NCBI GenBank assembly: GCA_002706585.1
Contig: PALU01000047.1
Location: 101 to 53,370, forward strand
Source of the DNA: Rickettsiales bacterium
GTDB taxonomy: Bacteria; Pseudomonadota; Alphaproteobacteria; TMED127
Direction of reading: 5' to 3'
DNA: 53,270 nucleotides
The notes under the pieces: generated by a model
The model's database searches: none
What the model was told of the DNA's origin: nothing
What the model saw: only the letters and a program-made list of their open reading frames with translations
In this document: one piece after another, positions 1 to 7,981 of the stretch
Layout of the letters: the number at the start of each line of letters is the position of its first letter
Position numbering within the stretch: position 1 is the first letter of the stretch
Translations under genes and position numbers: made by a program

Positions 1-84
1 ACCACGTTGATAGGCTGGGTGTGGAAGCGTAGCAATACGTGTAGCTGACCAGTACTAATAGCTCAATTGGCTTGATTTATGCAC
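1..84 (+). rRNA. rrl: 23S ribosomal RNA, 3' end (partial)
   Basis: The window opens inside the conserved 3' end of large-subunit rRNA. Bases 4-22 (ACGTTGATAGGCTGGGTGT) and 47-63 (GACCAGTACTAATAGCT) are near-universal bacterial helix sequences, in a form typical of Alphaproteobacteria. The exact 3' end is uncertain, about 78-84, after GGCTTGATT. The gene starts before the window. Bases 85-159, before the first coding gene, are plain AT-rich sequence with no 5S rRNA and no tRNA, although a 5S gene normally follows here. That gap is the main clue that an island is inserted between 23S and 5S. Confidence 0.95.
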
Positions 85-159
85 TGAAAAAAATTTTTAT
101 GTAAATTATTTTAATAATTAATTATTTGTTATTTTAAAATTTATTACTATTATTTATTG

Positions 160-579
160 ATGTCAGAAAAATCATCAGATGTTAATAAAGTTTTAAAGGA
201 CGATGGAGTATCTTCTATAGATACAATAAATTATCAAAATCTAAACAATATTGATATAGAGGAATTGAAAAAAAAATTTGGGAAGAACAATTCTTGGGCA
301 GTTAGATTAACTTTTAATAAAAGATTTGGTGGTGTAGCTATACAACAACTTCCCGGTGAAGGAAATAGGTTGCACCAACATCCAAATGCAGCTGAATGCT
401 GGGTGATTCTCCAAGGAAAATGGAAATGGTTTATTGAAGGCAAGGGAGACATGGAGGTTTCCAAAGGTTCAATTATTAATGTACCAGAAAAAACTTACCA
501 CAAAATAACATGTATAGGTAATGAACCTGGAATTAGGTTTGCTGTCACAGCTCCAGATGTAGAACATGTTTACAAATAA
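160..579 (+). CDS. Cupin-domain protein, sugar-cluster type
   Basis: A 139-residue single-domain cupin. The metal-site pattern is visible: H72, H74 and E79 in HQHPNAAECWVILQG, with a second-motif histidine at H114 (YHKI). Small cupins like this commonly accompany nonulosonate and sugar-nucleotide genes, but their reactions are mostly unassigned, so the substrate is unknown here. I chose ATG 160 over the TTG one codon upstream. The stop overlaps the start of the next gene by one base, and four genes in a row (cupin, SDR, CMP-transferase, epimerase) look co-transcribed. No promoter is obvious between the 23S end and the start, so read-through from rRNA transcription is possible. Confidence 0.8.
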   Translation: MSEKSSDVNKVLKDDGVSSIDTINYQNLNNIDIEELKKKFGKNNSWAVRLTFNKRFGGVAIQQLPGEGNRLHQHPNAAECWVILQGKWKWFIEGKGDMEVSKGSIINVPEKTYHKITCIGNEPGIRFAVTAPDVEHVYK

Positions 580-1322
580 TGTTTTTTCATAGTTTAGCTA
601 AAAAAAATTTTTCACAAGATTTTAAAAATAAAACTTTTATTTTAACAGGTTATAGCAGTGGAATTGGGCAGCAAGTTTATAAAGATTTAAAAAAATTGGG
701 AAGCAAAATTATCTTAATTGGCAGAAAAAAAATAGTAGGTGAAAAAATTATTGAATGTGATCTTGGAGATTCAGCTAAACTTGATTTATTATGTAATCAA
801 GAGTCAAAAAAAATTAAAAAAAAAATAGATGGATTTGTCCACTGTGCTGGTATTAATAATTGCGTAAAAATATCCAAAATATCAGTCGATGAGTGGAATA
901 AAGTTTTTTCAGTAAACTTAACTTCTGCTTTTATAATATCAAAAAATTTTAAATTAAACCTATTAAAATCTCAAAATCCATCTATTGTTTTTGTATCTTC
1001 AATTGCTGGCCATAGAAAAAGTATTGTTAGCGGTACTCATTATGTCTCAAGCAAAGCTGCACTAATTGGATTATCAAAACAATTATCACATGAATTTGGA
1101 AGATTTAAAATTAGAGTAAATTGTATTTCACCAAGTCAGACAGAGACAAAAATGTTAAAGAAATCTATGACTAAAAAGCAAGCAAATAAATTAATCCAAT
1201 CTATACCAATCGGAAGACTTGCCAAAACCCAAGAACAATCAAATGGAATTTTGTTTTTATTATCTTCTTTTTCAAAATATATAAATGGATCTTCAATAAA
1301 TATAGATGGTGGGCAAATATGA
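579..1322 (+). CDS. Short-chain dehydrogenase/reductase, PtmA-like
   Basis: A 247-residue classical SDR: cofactor motif TGYSSGIG at residues 23-30, CAG at 89-91, VNL near 112-114, catalytic S140/S141, Y155 and K159 (YVSSK), and a DGG near the C-terminus. It should be a cytosolic NAD(P)-dependent oxidoreductase. Lying directly before a CMP-sugar synthetase, it resembles the ptmA-ptmB pairing of Campylobacter legionaminic acid loci, so it may work on a nonulosonate or its precursor; that is inference from order and family. It overlaps the cupin by one base and the next gene by four (ATGA), implying translational coupling. Confidence 0.85.
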   Translation: MFFHSLAKKNFSQDFKNKTFILTGYSSGIGQQVYKDLKKLGSKIILIGRKKIVGEKIIECDLGDSAKLDLLCNQESKKIKKKIDGFVHCAGINNCVKISKISVDEWNKVFSVNLTSAFIISKNFKLNLLKSQNPSIVFVSSIAGHRKSIVSGTHYVSSKAALIGLSKQLSHEFGRFKIRVNCISPSQTETKMLKKSMTKKQANKLIQSIPIGRLAKTQEQSNGILFLLSSFSKYINGSSINIDGGQI

Positions 1323-1990
1323 TTAAAGACTTAACATTTGTGATTGCAACAAGAAAAGGAAGCAAAAGAGTAAAAAATAAAAATATTAGAAAATTTGGTA
1401 AAACAAGTTTATTAGAAATTAAACTCAAACAAGTTAGAAGAGTTTTTAAAAACTGCGAAATTTTTTTAAGTTCTGATTGTATAAAATCGATTAGAATTGG
1501 CAAAAAGTATAATGCTACAATTGATGTGAGACCAAAAAAATATGCTTCGGACAAAGTGCCAATGAAAAAGGTTTATAGTTACCTTGCTTCTAAAATAACC
1601 TCTAAATATATCTGCTATCTTCATGTAACATCACCTTTTTTAAAAGATCAAACATTAAAAAAAGCTATAAAATATTTTTTTAGAAAAAAAAGAAATATAG
1701 ACTATACGCTAGCGTCAGTAACAAAGATTAAAGAGTATTTATGGTATAAAAATAAAGCATTAAATTATAATCCAATTAATCATCCACGATCGCAAAGTCT
1801 TCCAGATTATTTAGCATTAAATTTTGCAATAAATATTGTTGAAAAAAAATATATGGAGGCGAAAGGCAGAATAGTGGGGGACAAATATTATCCGATAATC
1901 TTAGAATTTCCTGAAAATATAGATATAGATGATATGTGGCAATTTGAATTAGGAAAAATATTAGCAAAAAAAATCAATATAATTAACTGA
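1319..1990 (+). CDS. CMP-sugar synthetase (acylneuraminate cytidylyltransferase family)
   Basis: A 223-residue member of the acylneuraminate cytidylyltransferase family, which transfers CMP from CTP to a 2-keto-3-deoxy sugar acid. The N-terminal nucleotide-binding motif is ATRKGSKRVKNKNIRKFG (residues 10-27). Later elements are SSDC, RPKKYASDKVPM and LHVTSPF. It is shorter and more divergent than the pseF of this window (9130-9822), so two CMP-activated sugar acids may be made. Order after a PtmA-like SDR suggests a PtmB-like role, but the window has no matching synthase or epimerase set for legionaminic or neuraminic acid. It may instead act on the pseI product or on KDO-like acids. Confidence 0.8.
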   Translation: MIKDLTFVIATRKGSKRVKNKNIRKFGKTSLLEIKLKQVRRVFKNCEIFLSSDCIKSIRIGKKYNATIDVRPKKYASDKVPMKKVYSYLASKITSKYICYLHVTSPFLKDQTLKKAIKYFFRKKRNIDYTLASVTKIKEYLWYKNKALNYNPINHPRSQSLPDYLALNFAINIVEKKYMEAKGRIVGDKYYPIILEFPENIDIDDMWQFELGKILAKKINIIN

Positions 1991-2002
1991 AAAGGCTTAA
2001 AC

Positions 2003-2857
2003 TTGACTAAAATTTTAATAACAGGTGGATCAGGATTTATAGCAAGCCATGTGGCAGATGAATTAAGCAAAATTGGAAAAACTGTTTATATTTTTGACAA
2101 AAAAAAATCGAAATATTTAAGCAAAAATCAAAAAATGATTATTGGTTCAGTAGGATCTAAAAAGTTATTAGATAGAAGCTTTAAAAATAAAGATATAATT
2201 TATCACTTTGCAGCTACAGCTGATTTAAATGAAGCAAATAAATATCCATTACTTACAATAAAAAATAATATTATTAGTACGACTAAAGTTCTTGAGGCAT
2301 GTAGAAAAAACAATATTAAAAAAATTATTTTTGCAAGTTCAATTTATGCATTGAGTGAGCAGGGTGGGTTTTATAGTACCTCAAAGCTTGCTTCAGAGAT
2401 GATTATAGAACGATATTCTCAAAAATATGGTTTTGACTTCTCCATTTTAAGATTTGGAACTGTTTATGGCGAAAGAGCAAATAAGTTTAACACAATAAAA
2501 CAATATATTGACCAAGCAAAAAAAGAAAAAAAAATATTTAGAAACACAAAAGGTAATGAGATACGCAATTATATCCATGTAAAAGATGTAGCAAAAATTT
2601 GCGCAAGTTTAATAAGAAAAAATTCTAAAAGTGGATTTTACAATATTATTGGTAATAGACGAATAAAAGTAAAACAATTATTACAAAAAATTAGAAAAAA
2701 TTTACCAGAAACTAAAGTTTTATTTAAAAATACAAATAGACCTTATAATTATAAAATAAATCCATTCACTTATAGCTTGAGAAAAGGAAAGAACATTAGA
2801 TTGAAAAAATATATAAATCTCGATAAAGGTATAAATGACCTTATTTCAAAGAATTAA
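2003..2857 (+). CDS. NAD-dependent sugar-nucleotide epimerase/dehydratase (extended SDR)
   Basis: A 284-residue extended SDR. TGGSGFIASH at residues 7-16 is the Rossmann NAD motif, FAASSIYALSE carries the central serine region, and FYSTSKLASE the YxxxK pair. It probably epimerises, dehydrates or reduces a nucleotide-activated sugar in the cytosol; the specificity cannot be read from the sequence. It is somewhat shorter than usual (310-330 residues). The start is TTG at 2003, supported by the purine-rich AAAGG just upstream and by the Rossmann motif beginning a few residues later. It converges with the minus-strand gene with one base between stops. Confidence 0.82.
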   Translation: MTKILITGGSGFIASHVADELSKIGKTVYIFDKKKSKYLSKNQKMIIGSVGSKKLLDRSFKNKDIIYHFAATADLNEANKYPLLTIKNNIISTTKVLEACRKNNIKKIIFASSIYALSEQGGFYSTSKLASEMIIERYSQKYGFDFSILRFGTVYGERANKFNTIKQYIDQAKKEKKIFRNTKGNEIRNYIHVKDVAKICASLIRKNSKSGFYNIIGNRRIKVKQLLQKIRKNLPETKVLFKNTNRPYNYKINPFTYSLRKGKNIRLKKYINLDKGINDLISKN

Positions 2858-2858
2858 A

Positions 2859-3344
2859 TTATATTTTTTTTAAAGATTTAATAATTTTAAATTTTAAAAT
2901 CGTCTCTATAATGGCTGAAAATATTAGTGTTGAAATTATTGAATAAGCAAAAAATGGTAATGCAAGTGTATAACATGTAACTATACCATTTAAATTATAA
3001 CCATAAGAGCCTAAAGACCAAACTCCAAAATTGGTAAGAATAAAAAATATTAAAGCTCCTGTTAAAGCTCCTAAAATTCTATAAATAATTGATTTATTAA
3101 AATATCCTGAAATTAAACCAATTAAAACAATACTCCCTGATGTGAACAACATTGTTGAATGAAAGCCTATAACAAGGTCTGTAAAGAGCAATGCTATTAA
3201 AACTATAGCAATATATCTAATTCCAAATATTGCAGGAATATAAAAACTCAAAGCTAAAAGGCTCGTGAAATTAGGTGGATGAGGAATAAATCTGCTGGCA
3301 GACAGTGCTATTAAAACTCCTATAGCTATTTTTAAGTGACTCAT
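2859..3344 (-). CDS. Small polytopic membrane protein with HPPNFT motif, B12-regulated (DUF6580-like)
   Basis: A 161-residue hydrophobic protein with about five to six predicted membrane spans. The conserved-looking N-terminal stretch SRFIPHPPNFTSLLALSFY and its size resemble the DUF6580 family of putative transport proteins, whose fold looks like an ECF-transporter substrate component. It lies 38 bases after btuB in the same orientation, so it is probably on the same riboswitch-controlled transcript. I infer a role in moving a corrinoid or precursor across the inner membrane, because no BtuCDF ABC transporter is in the window. Family assignment is from motif memory; the function is inference. 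Confidence 0.7.
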   Translation of the reverse strand: MSHLKIAIGVLIALSASRFIPHPPNFTSLLALSFYIPAIFGIRYIAIVLIALLFTDLVIGFHSTMLFTSGSIVLIGLISGYFNKSIIYRILGALTGALIFFILTNFGVWSLGSYGYNLNGIVTCYTLALPFFAYSIISTLIFSAIIETILKFKIIKSLKKI

Positions 3345-3382
3345 GCGTAGACAATATCATTCAAATTTTACAAAACAACTTT

Positions 3383-5245
3383 TTAATATTTAAATCCAAA
3401 TTTTACTACTCTATTTTCTTGATTGTAACCGTGAGGCCTTTGATATGATTCATCTAGAGCATTAGTAATTTTTATATAAAAATTAACTTTATTTAATTTC
3501 TTTGTAATTTTTAAATCAATTATATCAGTGCTATCTATTTCAATAGTGCTAAAATTTGAAGAATGTGTATCAAAGTGTTTTCCATAATGATTATAATTAA
3601 GATTAAAGTTAAAATTACCTAAAAAATTATTTTCAATTTTTTTTGAAAAATTTAAACCATAATTTTTTTCTGGTCTTCTTAATTGGTCTGCTCTATTTTC
3701 TTTTTTTGATGATAGAAAAGATGAAAATAAGTTTATATTCATATCTTTTAATTTAAGATTAAGTTGATTGTTAAACCCAGATTGATTTAAATCAATATTA
3801 TCGCCATCATTTTGATATTTGTTACTTATATATTCAATATTATTTTGAATATTTGCTCTAAAAGCTCTTAAAGTTAAATTTAAATATTTATTTAAAGCTA
3901 TATTAGAATAAATTTCATATGTGTTGCTTTTTTCAGGTCTTAAATTTTTATTTCCTGAATATCCCCAATTATCAGTACCAAACATTTCGTATAGAGTTGG
4001 GTTTCTTAGCCCATTCATATAAGAAATTCCTAAATTAAATTTTTCAAAACCTTGCTCAAAATTTAATTTGTACGTATTATTTTTACCTGTTTGTTTATGT
4101 TTATCACTTCTTCCAAAAAGAGAAATATTTGAATTTTCAAAAATATTCCAACCTAAGTTACTGTACAAAGCTAAATTATCAGAATGGCCCTTGGTTGAAG
4201 CTTCATATGATCCTTTATTGTCAAAATATCCCCAGTCATATTTATATTCAGAACCTGCACCAAATGAAATTTTTTCGTTAATCATTCTAGACAAATCATA
4301 TTTTAAACCTAAAACTTCACTTTCATATGAATCAATAGTTCCTCTTTCATCATATTTTCTGTCATAAACATTATAATATAAAATGTAATTATCTTTACGA
4401 GTTTTAATTTGATTTTCTAAACCAAATTGTAAAGATCCCATTTTATTATTGCCCTCATAACCAGTTTGATTGGTGTTTGAATTATCATACTCAGCCTTAG
4501 TCTGTCTTAAATATAATGTGTTATAAAATCTAAGGTTTTCATTAAAAAAATTTTCGTAATTAATATTTGTAGAATAATTTTTTAAACCATCTTTTTCATC
4601 AGATGAACTTCCTCTAGCACTTATAGTTTTATTTTTTACACTGCCTATTTTTATATTAAGTGAAGAATCATCATAAATAAATGCTTTGTTTCCAGATAAT
4701 TCATAATTTGCAATATTATCGCTTGCTAATGAAAAAGAGTCTTTGTAATCCCCAGTTAAAATTATATTTACCGCACCTCCTATAGCATTAGTGCCAAAGT
4801 GAGCAGCACTAGACCCAGGATAAACTTCTATTTGTTGAATTGTTTGAATGAAATCTACACCAAAATCATGAAGTCCTTGTGTTGTTGATTGATCATTAAT
4901 AGCTATTCCATTAATCATAACAAGAGTATGATTAGAACCTGTTCCCCTCATAAACATAGAGGCCTGTTGCCCTTTCGGTCCTGATTGAGTAATATTAATA
5001 TCTGGAATAGTTTTTAATATATCAATTAAATCTACTGCTCCAAACTCTTCAATTTGTTTTTTATTTATTATTATTTTATTAATTCCAGATTGGGAAAACT
5101 CAGAATCATTTGATATATGACCTGTTATCTTTATACAACTTTTTCCATTCTTATTATCCCAGTTGCATGAACTGTCTTGGTTTTCACCAAAAGAGTTATT
5201 TATCAAAATTATGTTAATCAATATTAAAATTATTAACCTAAGCAT
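3383..5245 (-). CDS. btuB: TonB-dependent vitamin B12 receptor, BtuB-like
   Basis: A 620-residue outer-membrane receptor. Residues 1-20 form a signal peptide (hydrophobic ILILINIILIN ending SFG). A plug domain covers roughly residues 50-165, with the typical features MFMRGTGSNHTLVMINGI, QIEVYPGSSAAHFGTNAIGG and NIILTG. A long aromatic-rich beta-barrel follows and ends ...KFGFKY with a terminal aromatic residue, as BAM substrates do. It should bind corrinoids and import them using TonB energy, although no TonB/ExbBD genes are present. Assignment to B12 rather than siderophore rests mainly on the cobalamin riboswitch in its leader. TonB receptors are, to my knowledge, uncommon in SAR11. Confidence 0.88.
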   Translation of the reverse strand: MLRLIILILINIILINNSFGENQDSSCNWDNKNGKSCIKITGHISNDSEFSQSGINKIIINKKQIEEFGAVDLIDILKTIPDINITQSGPKGQQASMFMRGTGSNHTLVMINGIAINDQSTTQGLHDFGVDFIQTIQQIEVYPGSSAAHFGTNAIGGAVNIILTGDYKDSFSLASDNIANYELSGNKAFIYDDSSLNIKIGSVKNKTISARGSSSDEKDGLKNYSTNINYENFFNENLRFYNTLYLRQTKAEYDNSNTNQTGYEGNNKMGSLQFGLENQIKTRKDNYILYYNVYDRKYDERGTIDSYESEVLGLKYDLSRMINEKISFGAGSEYKYDWGYFDNKGSYEASTKGHSDNLALYSNLGWNIFENSNISLFGRSDKHKQTGKNNTYKLNFEQGFEKFNLGISYMNGLRNPTLYEMFGTDNWGYSGNKNLRPEKSNTYEIYSNIALNKYLNLTLRAFRANIQNNIEYISNKYQNDGDNIDLNQSGFNNQLNLKLKDMNINLFSSFLSSKKENRADQLRRPEKNYGLNFSKKIENNFLGNFNFNLNYNHYGKHFDTHSSNFSTIEIDSTDIIDLKITKKLNKVNFYIKITNALDESYQRPHGYNQENRVVKFGFKY

Positions 5246-5312
5246 ATTTTTTTATCTCATCAAGAGTATTAACTCTTGAATTATTAAATTTTATGCCTCT
5301 GCTAATTTTTCA

Positions 5313-5427
5313 TTGTAGAATTAGACTTTTCCTGGCCTTCATTCAACAAAGGACTTTACTGGGTGGCGCTCCGACTTTACGGTTCCAGGAAGAGCCAATG
5401 AATTTCACACTGATTTCCCACCAAAGT
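5313..5427 (-). promoter_or_regulatory. Cobalamin riboswitch in the btuB leader
   Basis: On the minus strand the leader holds a full cobalamin aptamer. P1 pairs ACTTT (5423-5427) with AAAGT (5353-5357), and P2 pairs GGTGG (5418-5422) with CCACC (5362-5366). The core reads GTGGGAAATCAGTGTGAAAT, then ACCGTAA, then the B12-box-like AAAGTCGGAGCGCC. The L5 loop TTCCTGG (5385-5391) is perfectly complementary to CCAGGAA (5329-5335). That segment sits in the loop of a downstream hairpin, TTGTTGAAT/ATTCTACAA (5341-5349 with 5313-5321, one mismatch), forming the expected L5-L13 kissing interaction. A hairpin CAAGAGT/ACTCTTG (5261-5278) precedes the btuB start without a U-run, so control is more likely at translation than by termination. 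It should repress btuB and the downstream gene when B12 is plentiful. Confidence 0.92.
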
Positions 5428-5438
5428 TCAGTAGTTTT

Positions 5439-5467
5439 TTTATAGTGTTTACTATAAATAAAGTCAA
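5439..5467 (-). promoter_or_regulatory. Sigma70-type promoter of the riboswitch-btuB transcript
   Basis: On the minus strand, TTGACT (5462-5467) is followed after exactly 17 bases by TATAAA (5439-5444). Transcription would begin near 5431, a few bases before the first P1 strand of the aptamer (5427), which agrees well with the riboswitch fold. A small dyad ATAGT-GTTT-ACTAT (5442-5455) overlaps the -10 element. The same short region must also serve the divergent gene starting at 5486. Confidence 0.75.
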
Positions 5468-5485
5468 ATATAATATGATTATTTA

Positions 5486-6886
5486 GTGGATGAAAAATTT
5501 GATATAGTAATTTATGGAGCTGGACCAGCTTCACTATTTTTTTTAGAAAAGTTTTATAATACAAACATAAATATAGCTATAATTGATAGTGGGAGTTTCA
5601 AAGAATCTGAAAATTTAAATAGTATAGACAATGTAACTGGGCCTATAAAATTTTTCCAAGGATCAAATAAAGAAAAAGCAGAAGGTTTTTTTGGAACTTG
5701 CAAGTATTGGAGGGAAAAAGGAGTAGGTGGAAAATTACAAAAATTTGATCCTTCTGATTTTGAAGAAAATTCATGGCCCTTTGAATATACAAAAATCAAT
5801 AAATATTATGAATTAGCATTAAAAATAATATTAAATCGAACAAAACTGGATCTAAAAAAAGATTTTGAGATTAATTCTTTGCCGTCTTTTCTTAAATCTT
5901 TTAATAATAATTTTGATCTTAAAGCTGCGTCATCAACTTTAAGTTATAGTTTTATAAATCTTTATGACAGTATAAAAAAAGATTTTATTAATTGTAAAAA
6001 TTTCTCGTATTTTTCTAACACAAAGTTATCAAAATTTAAAATAAATTACGAAAAAAAAAAAATTGAGTTTGCTGAATGTTTTAATGAAAAAAAAAAGGAG
6101 CTTAAGTTTTTTGCAAAAACTCATATTCTGAGTTGTGGATGTTTAGAAAATAATAGAGTTATTCTTAATAGTTTTAGCAATAAACCTGAATATATAAAAA
6201 ACTATAATATTGGAAGGTATGTGTCTTTTCATCCATCAATTGGATTTGGAAACTATAAATTTAATAAATCTTTAAGATTATCCCATTTTAAAAAAAAACT
6301 TAATCCGAAAAATAAATTAATTTTTTTAAAATCTCATAAACAAAAAAATTTTAATTCTGCATTAAATTTTTCTTTTTCATATTATCGTAGTAATAATTTT
6401 TTTTTAAACAAAACAATATTAAAATATTTAAATTTTATAGATCAAATAGACTTCTCATTACTAATAGAACATAAACCAAGTTTTAACAGTCAAATTACTT
6501 TATCTAAAAACAAATCTTCAAACGATTTACAAAAAATAAATATTCATACAGAATTTACAAACGAAAATTTAGATATGGTAGAAAAAAGCAAAGATTATTA
6601 TTATAAAGTTTTAAAAAGAACAGCTATTTTAGAAAAGCATAAATTTAATTTTTCAAATTTAGATATCAATTATGAAACAGATAATCACCATCATGGAGGA
6701 TTGCTTTTTGGTAAAAAAAAAGAATTTCCTGTAAATAATGATTTTTCCTTAAAGGATTTTAATAATTTGTATATTAATGGAAGTTCTATTTTTCCATCAT
6801 CAAGTATTTATGGGCCAACATTTACCATAATTGCTTGTTCATTAATGCTTTCAGATATAATTTATAATAAATTAAAAATTAGCTAA
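5486..6886 (+). CDS. GMC-family FAD-dependent oxidoreductase
   Basis: A 466-residue flavoprotein. The FAD dinucleotide-binding motif IYGAGPAS is at residues 9-16. The C-terminus has the GMC layout: NHHHGG in the active-site region, then LYINGSSIFPSSSIYGPTFT, matching the usual 'xxVAGSSVFP...NPTLT' block. A glycine replaces the common asparagine before PT, so one conserved position is altered. Such enzymes oxidise alcohol groups of sugars or other small molecules; the substrate is unknown. The start is GTG 5486, since the nearest ATG (5490) is out of frame. It is divergent from the riboswitch-btuB unit and lies upstream of the pse operon promoter; no link to either is proven. Confidence 0.78.
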   Translation: MDEKFDIVIYGAGPASLFFLEKFYNTNINIAIIDSGSFKESENLNSIDNVTGPIKFFQGSNKEKAEGFFGTCKYWREKGVGGKLQKFDPSDFEENSWPFEYTKINKYYELALKIILNRTKLDLKKDFEINSLPSFLKSFNNNFDLKAASSTLSYSFINLYDSIKKDFINCKNFSYFSNTKLSKFKINYEKKKIEFAECFNEKKKELKFFAKTHILSCGCLENNRVILNSFSNKPEYIKNYNIGRYVSFHPSIGFGNYKFNKSLRLSHFKKKLNPKNKLIFLKSHKQKNFNSALNFSFSYYRSNNFFLNKTILKYLNFIDQIDFSLLIEHKPSFNSQITLSKNKSSNDLQKINIHTEFTNENLDMVEKSKDYYYKVLKRTAILEKHKFNFSNLDINYETDNHHHGGLLFGKKKEFPVNNDFSLKDFNNLYINGSSIFPSSSIYGPTFTIIACSLMLSDIIYNKLKIS

Positions 6887-6914
6887 TTGATATTTCAATC
6901 TTTGCTGTTATAAA
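6887..6914 (+). promoter_or_regulatory. Promoter of the pseudaminic acid operon
   Basis: TTGATA (6887-6892), a 16-base spacer, then TATAAA (6909-6914), beginning right after the stop codon of the oxidoreductase. The predicted start near 6921 leaves a leader of about 42 bases before pseB. In such AT-rich DNA chance matches are common, but the position at the head of a ten-gene run supports it. Confidence 0.5.
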
Positions 6915-6944
6915 TTTGTAAAATTTTGATTTTGTAGAACTTAA

Positions 6945-7973
<1,029 letters not shown>

Positions 7974-7981
7974 TAACTAAT

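Noticed and set aside
157..159. TTG as the start of the cupin gene
   Set aside because: ATG follows immediately at 160 and the extra codon adds nothing.
4068..4367. 99-codon plus-strand open frame inside btuB
   Set aside because: It is antisense to a region with clear beta-barrel protein features and has no supporting start region or family motif.
5261..5278. CAAGAGT/ACTCTTG hairpin before btuB as an intrinsic terminator
   Set aside because: On the minus strand the stem is followed by ATGAGATAAAAAAAT rather than a run of T's, and the btuB start codon lies 16 bases after it. It fits a translational expression platform better than a terminator.
5343..5564. 73-codon open frame on the minus strand across the riboswitch
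   Set aside because: It covers the aptamer and its promoter, has no protein-like motif and would overlap the start of the divergent gene; the RNA structure explains the conservation.
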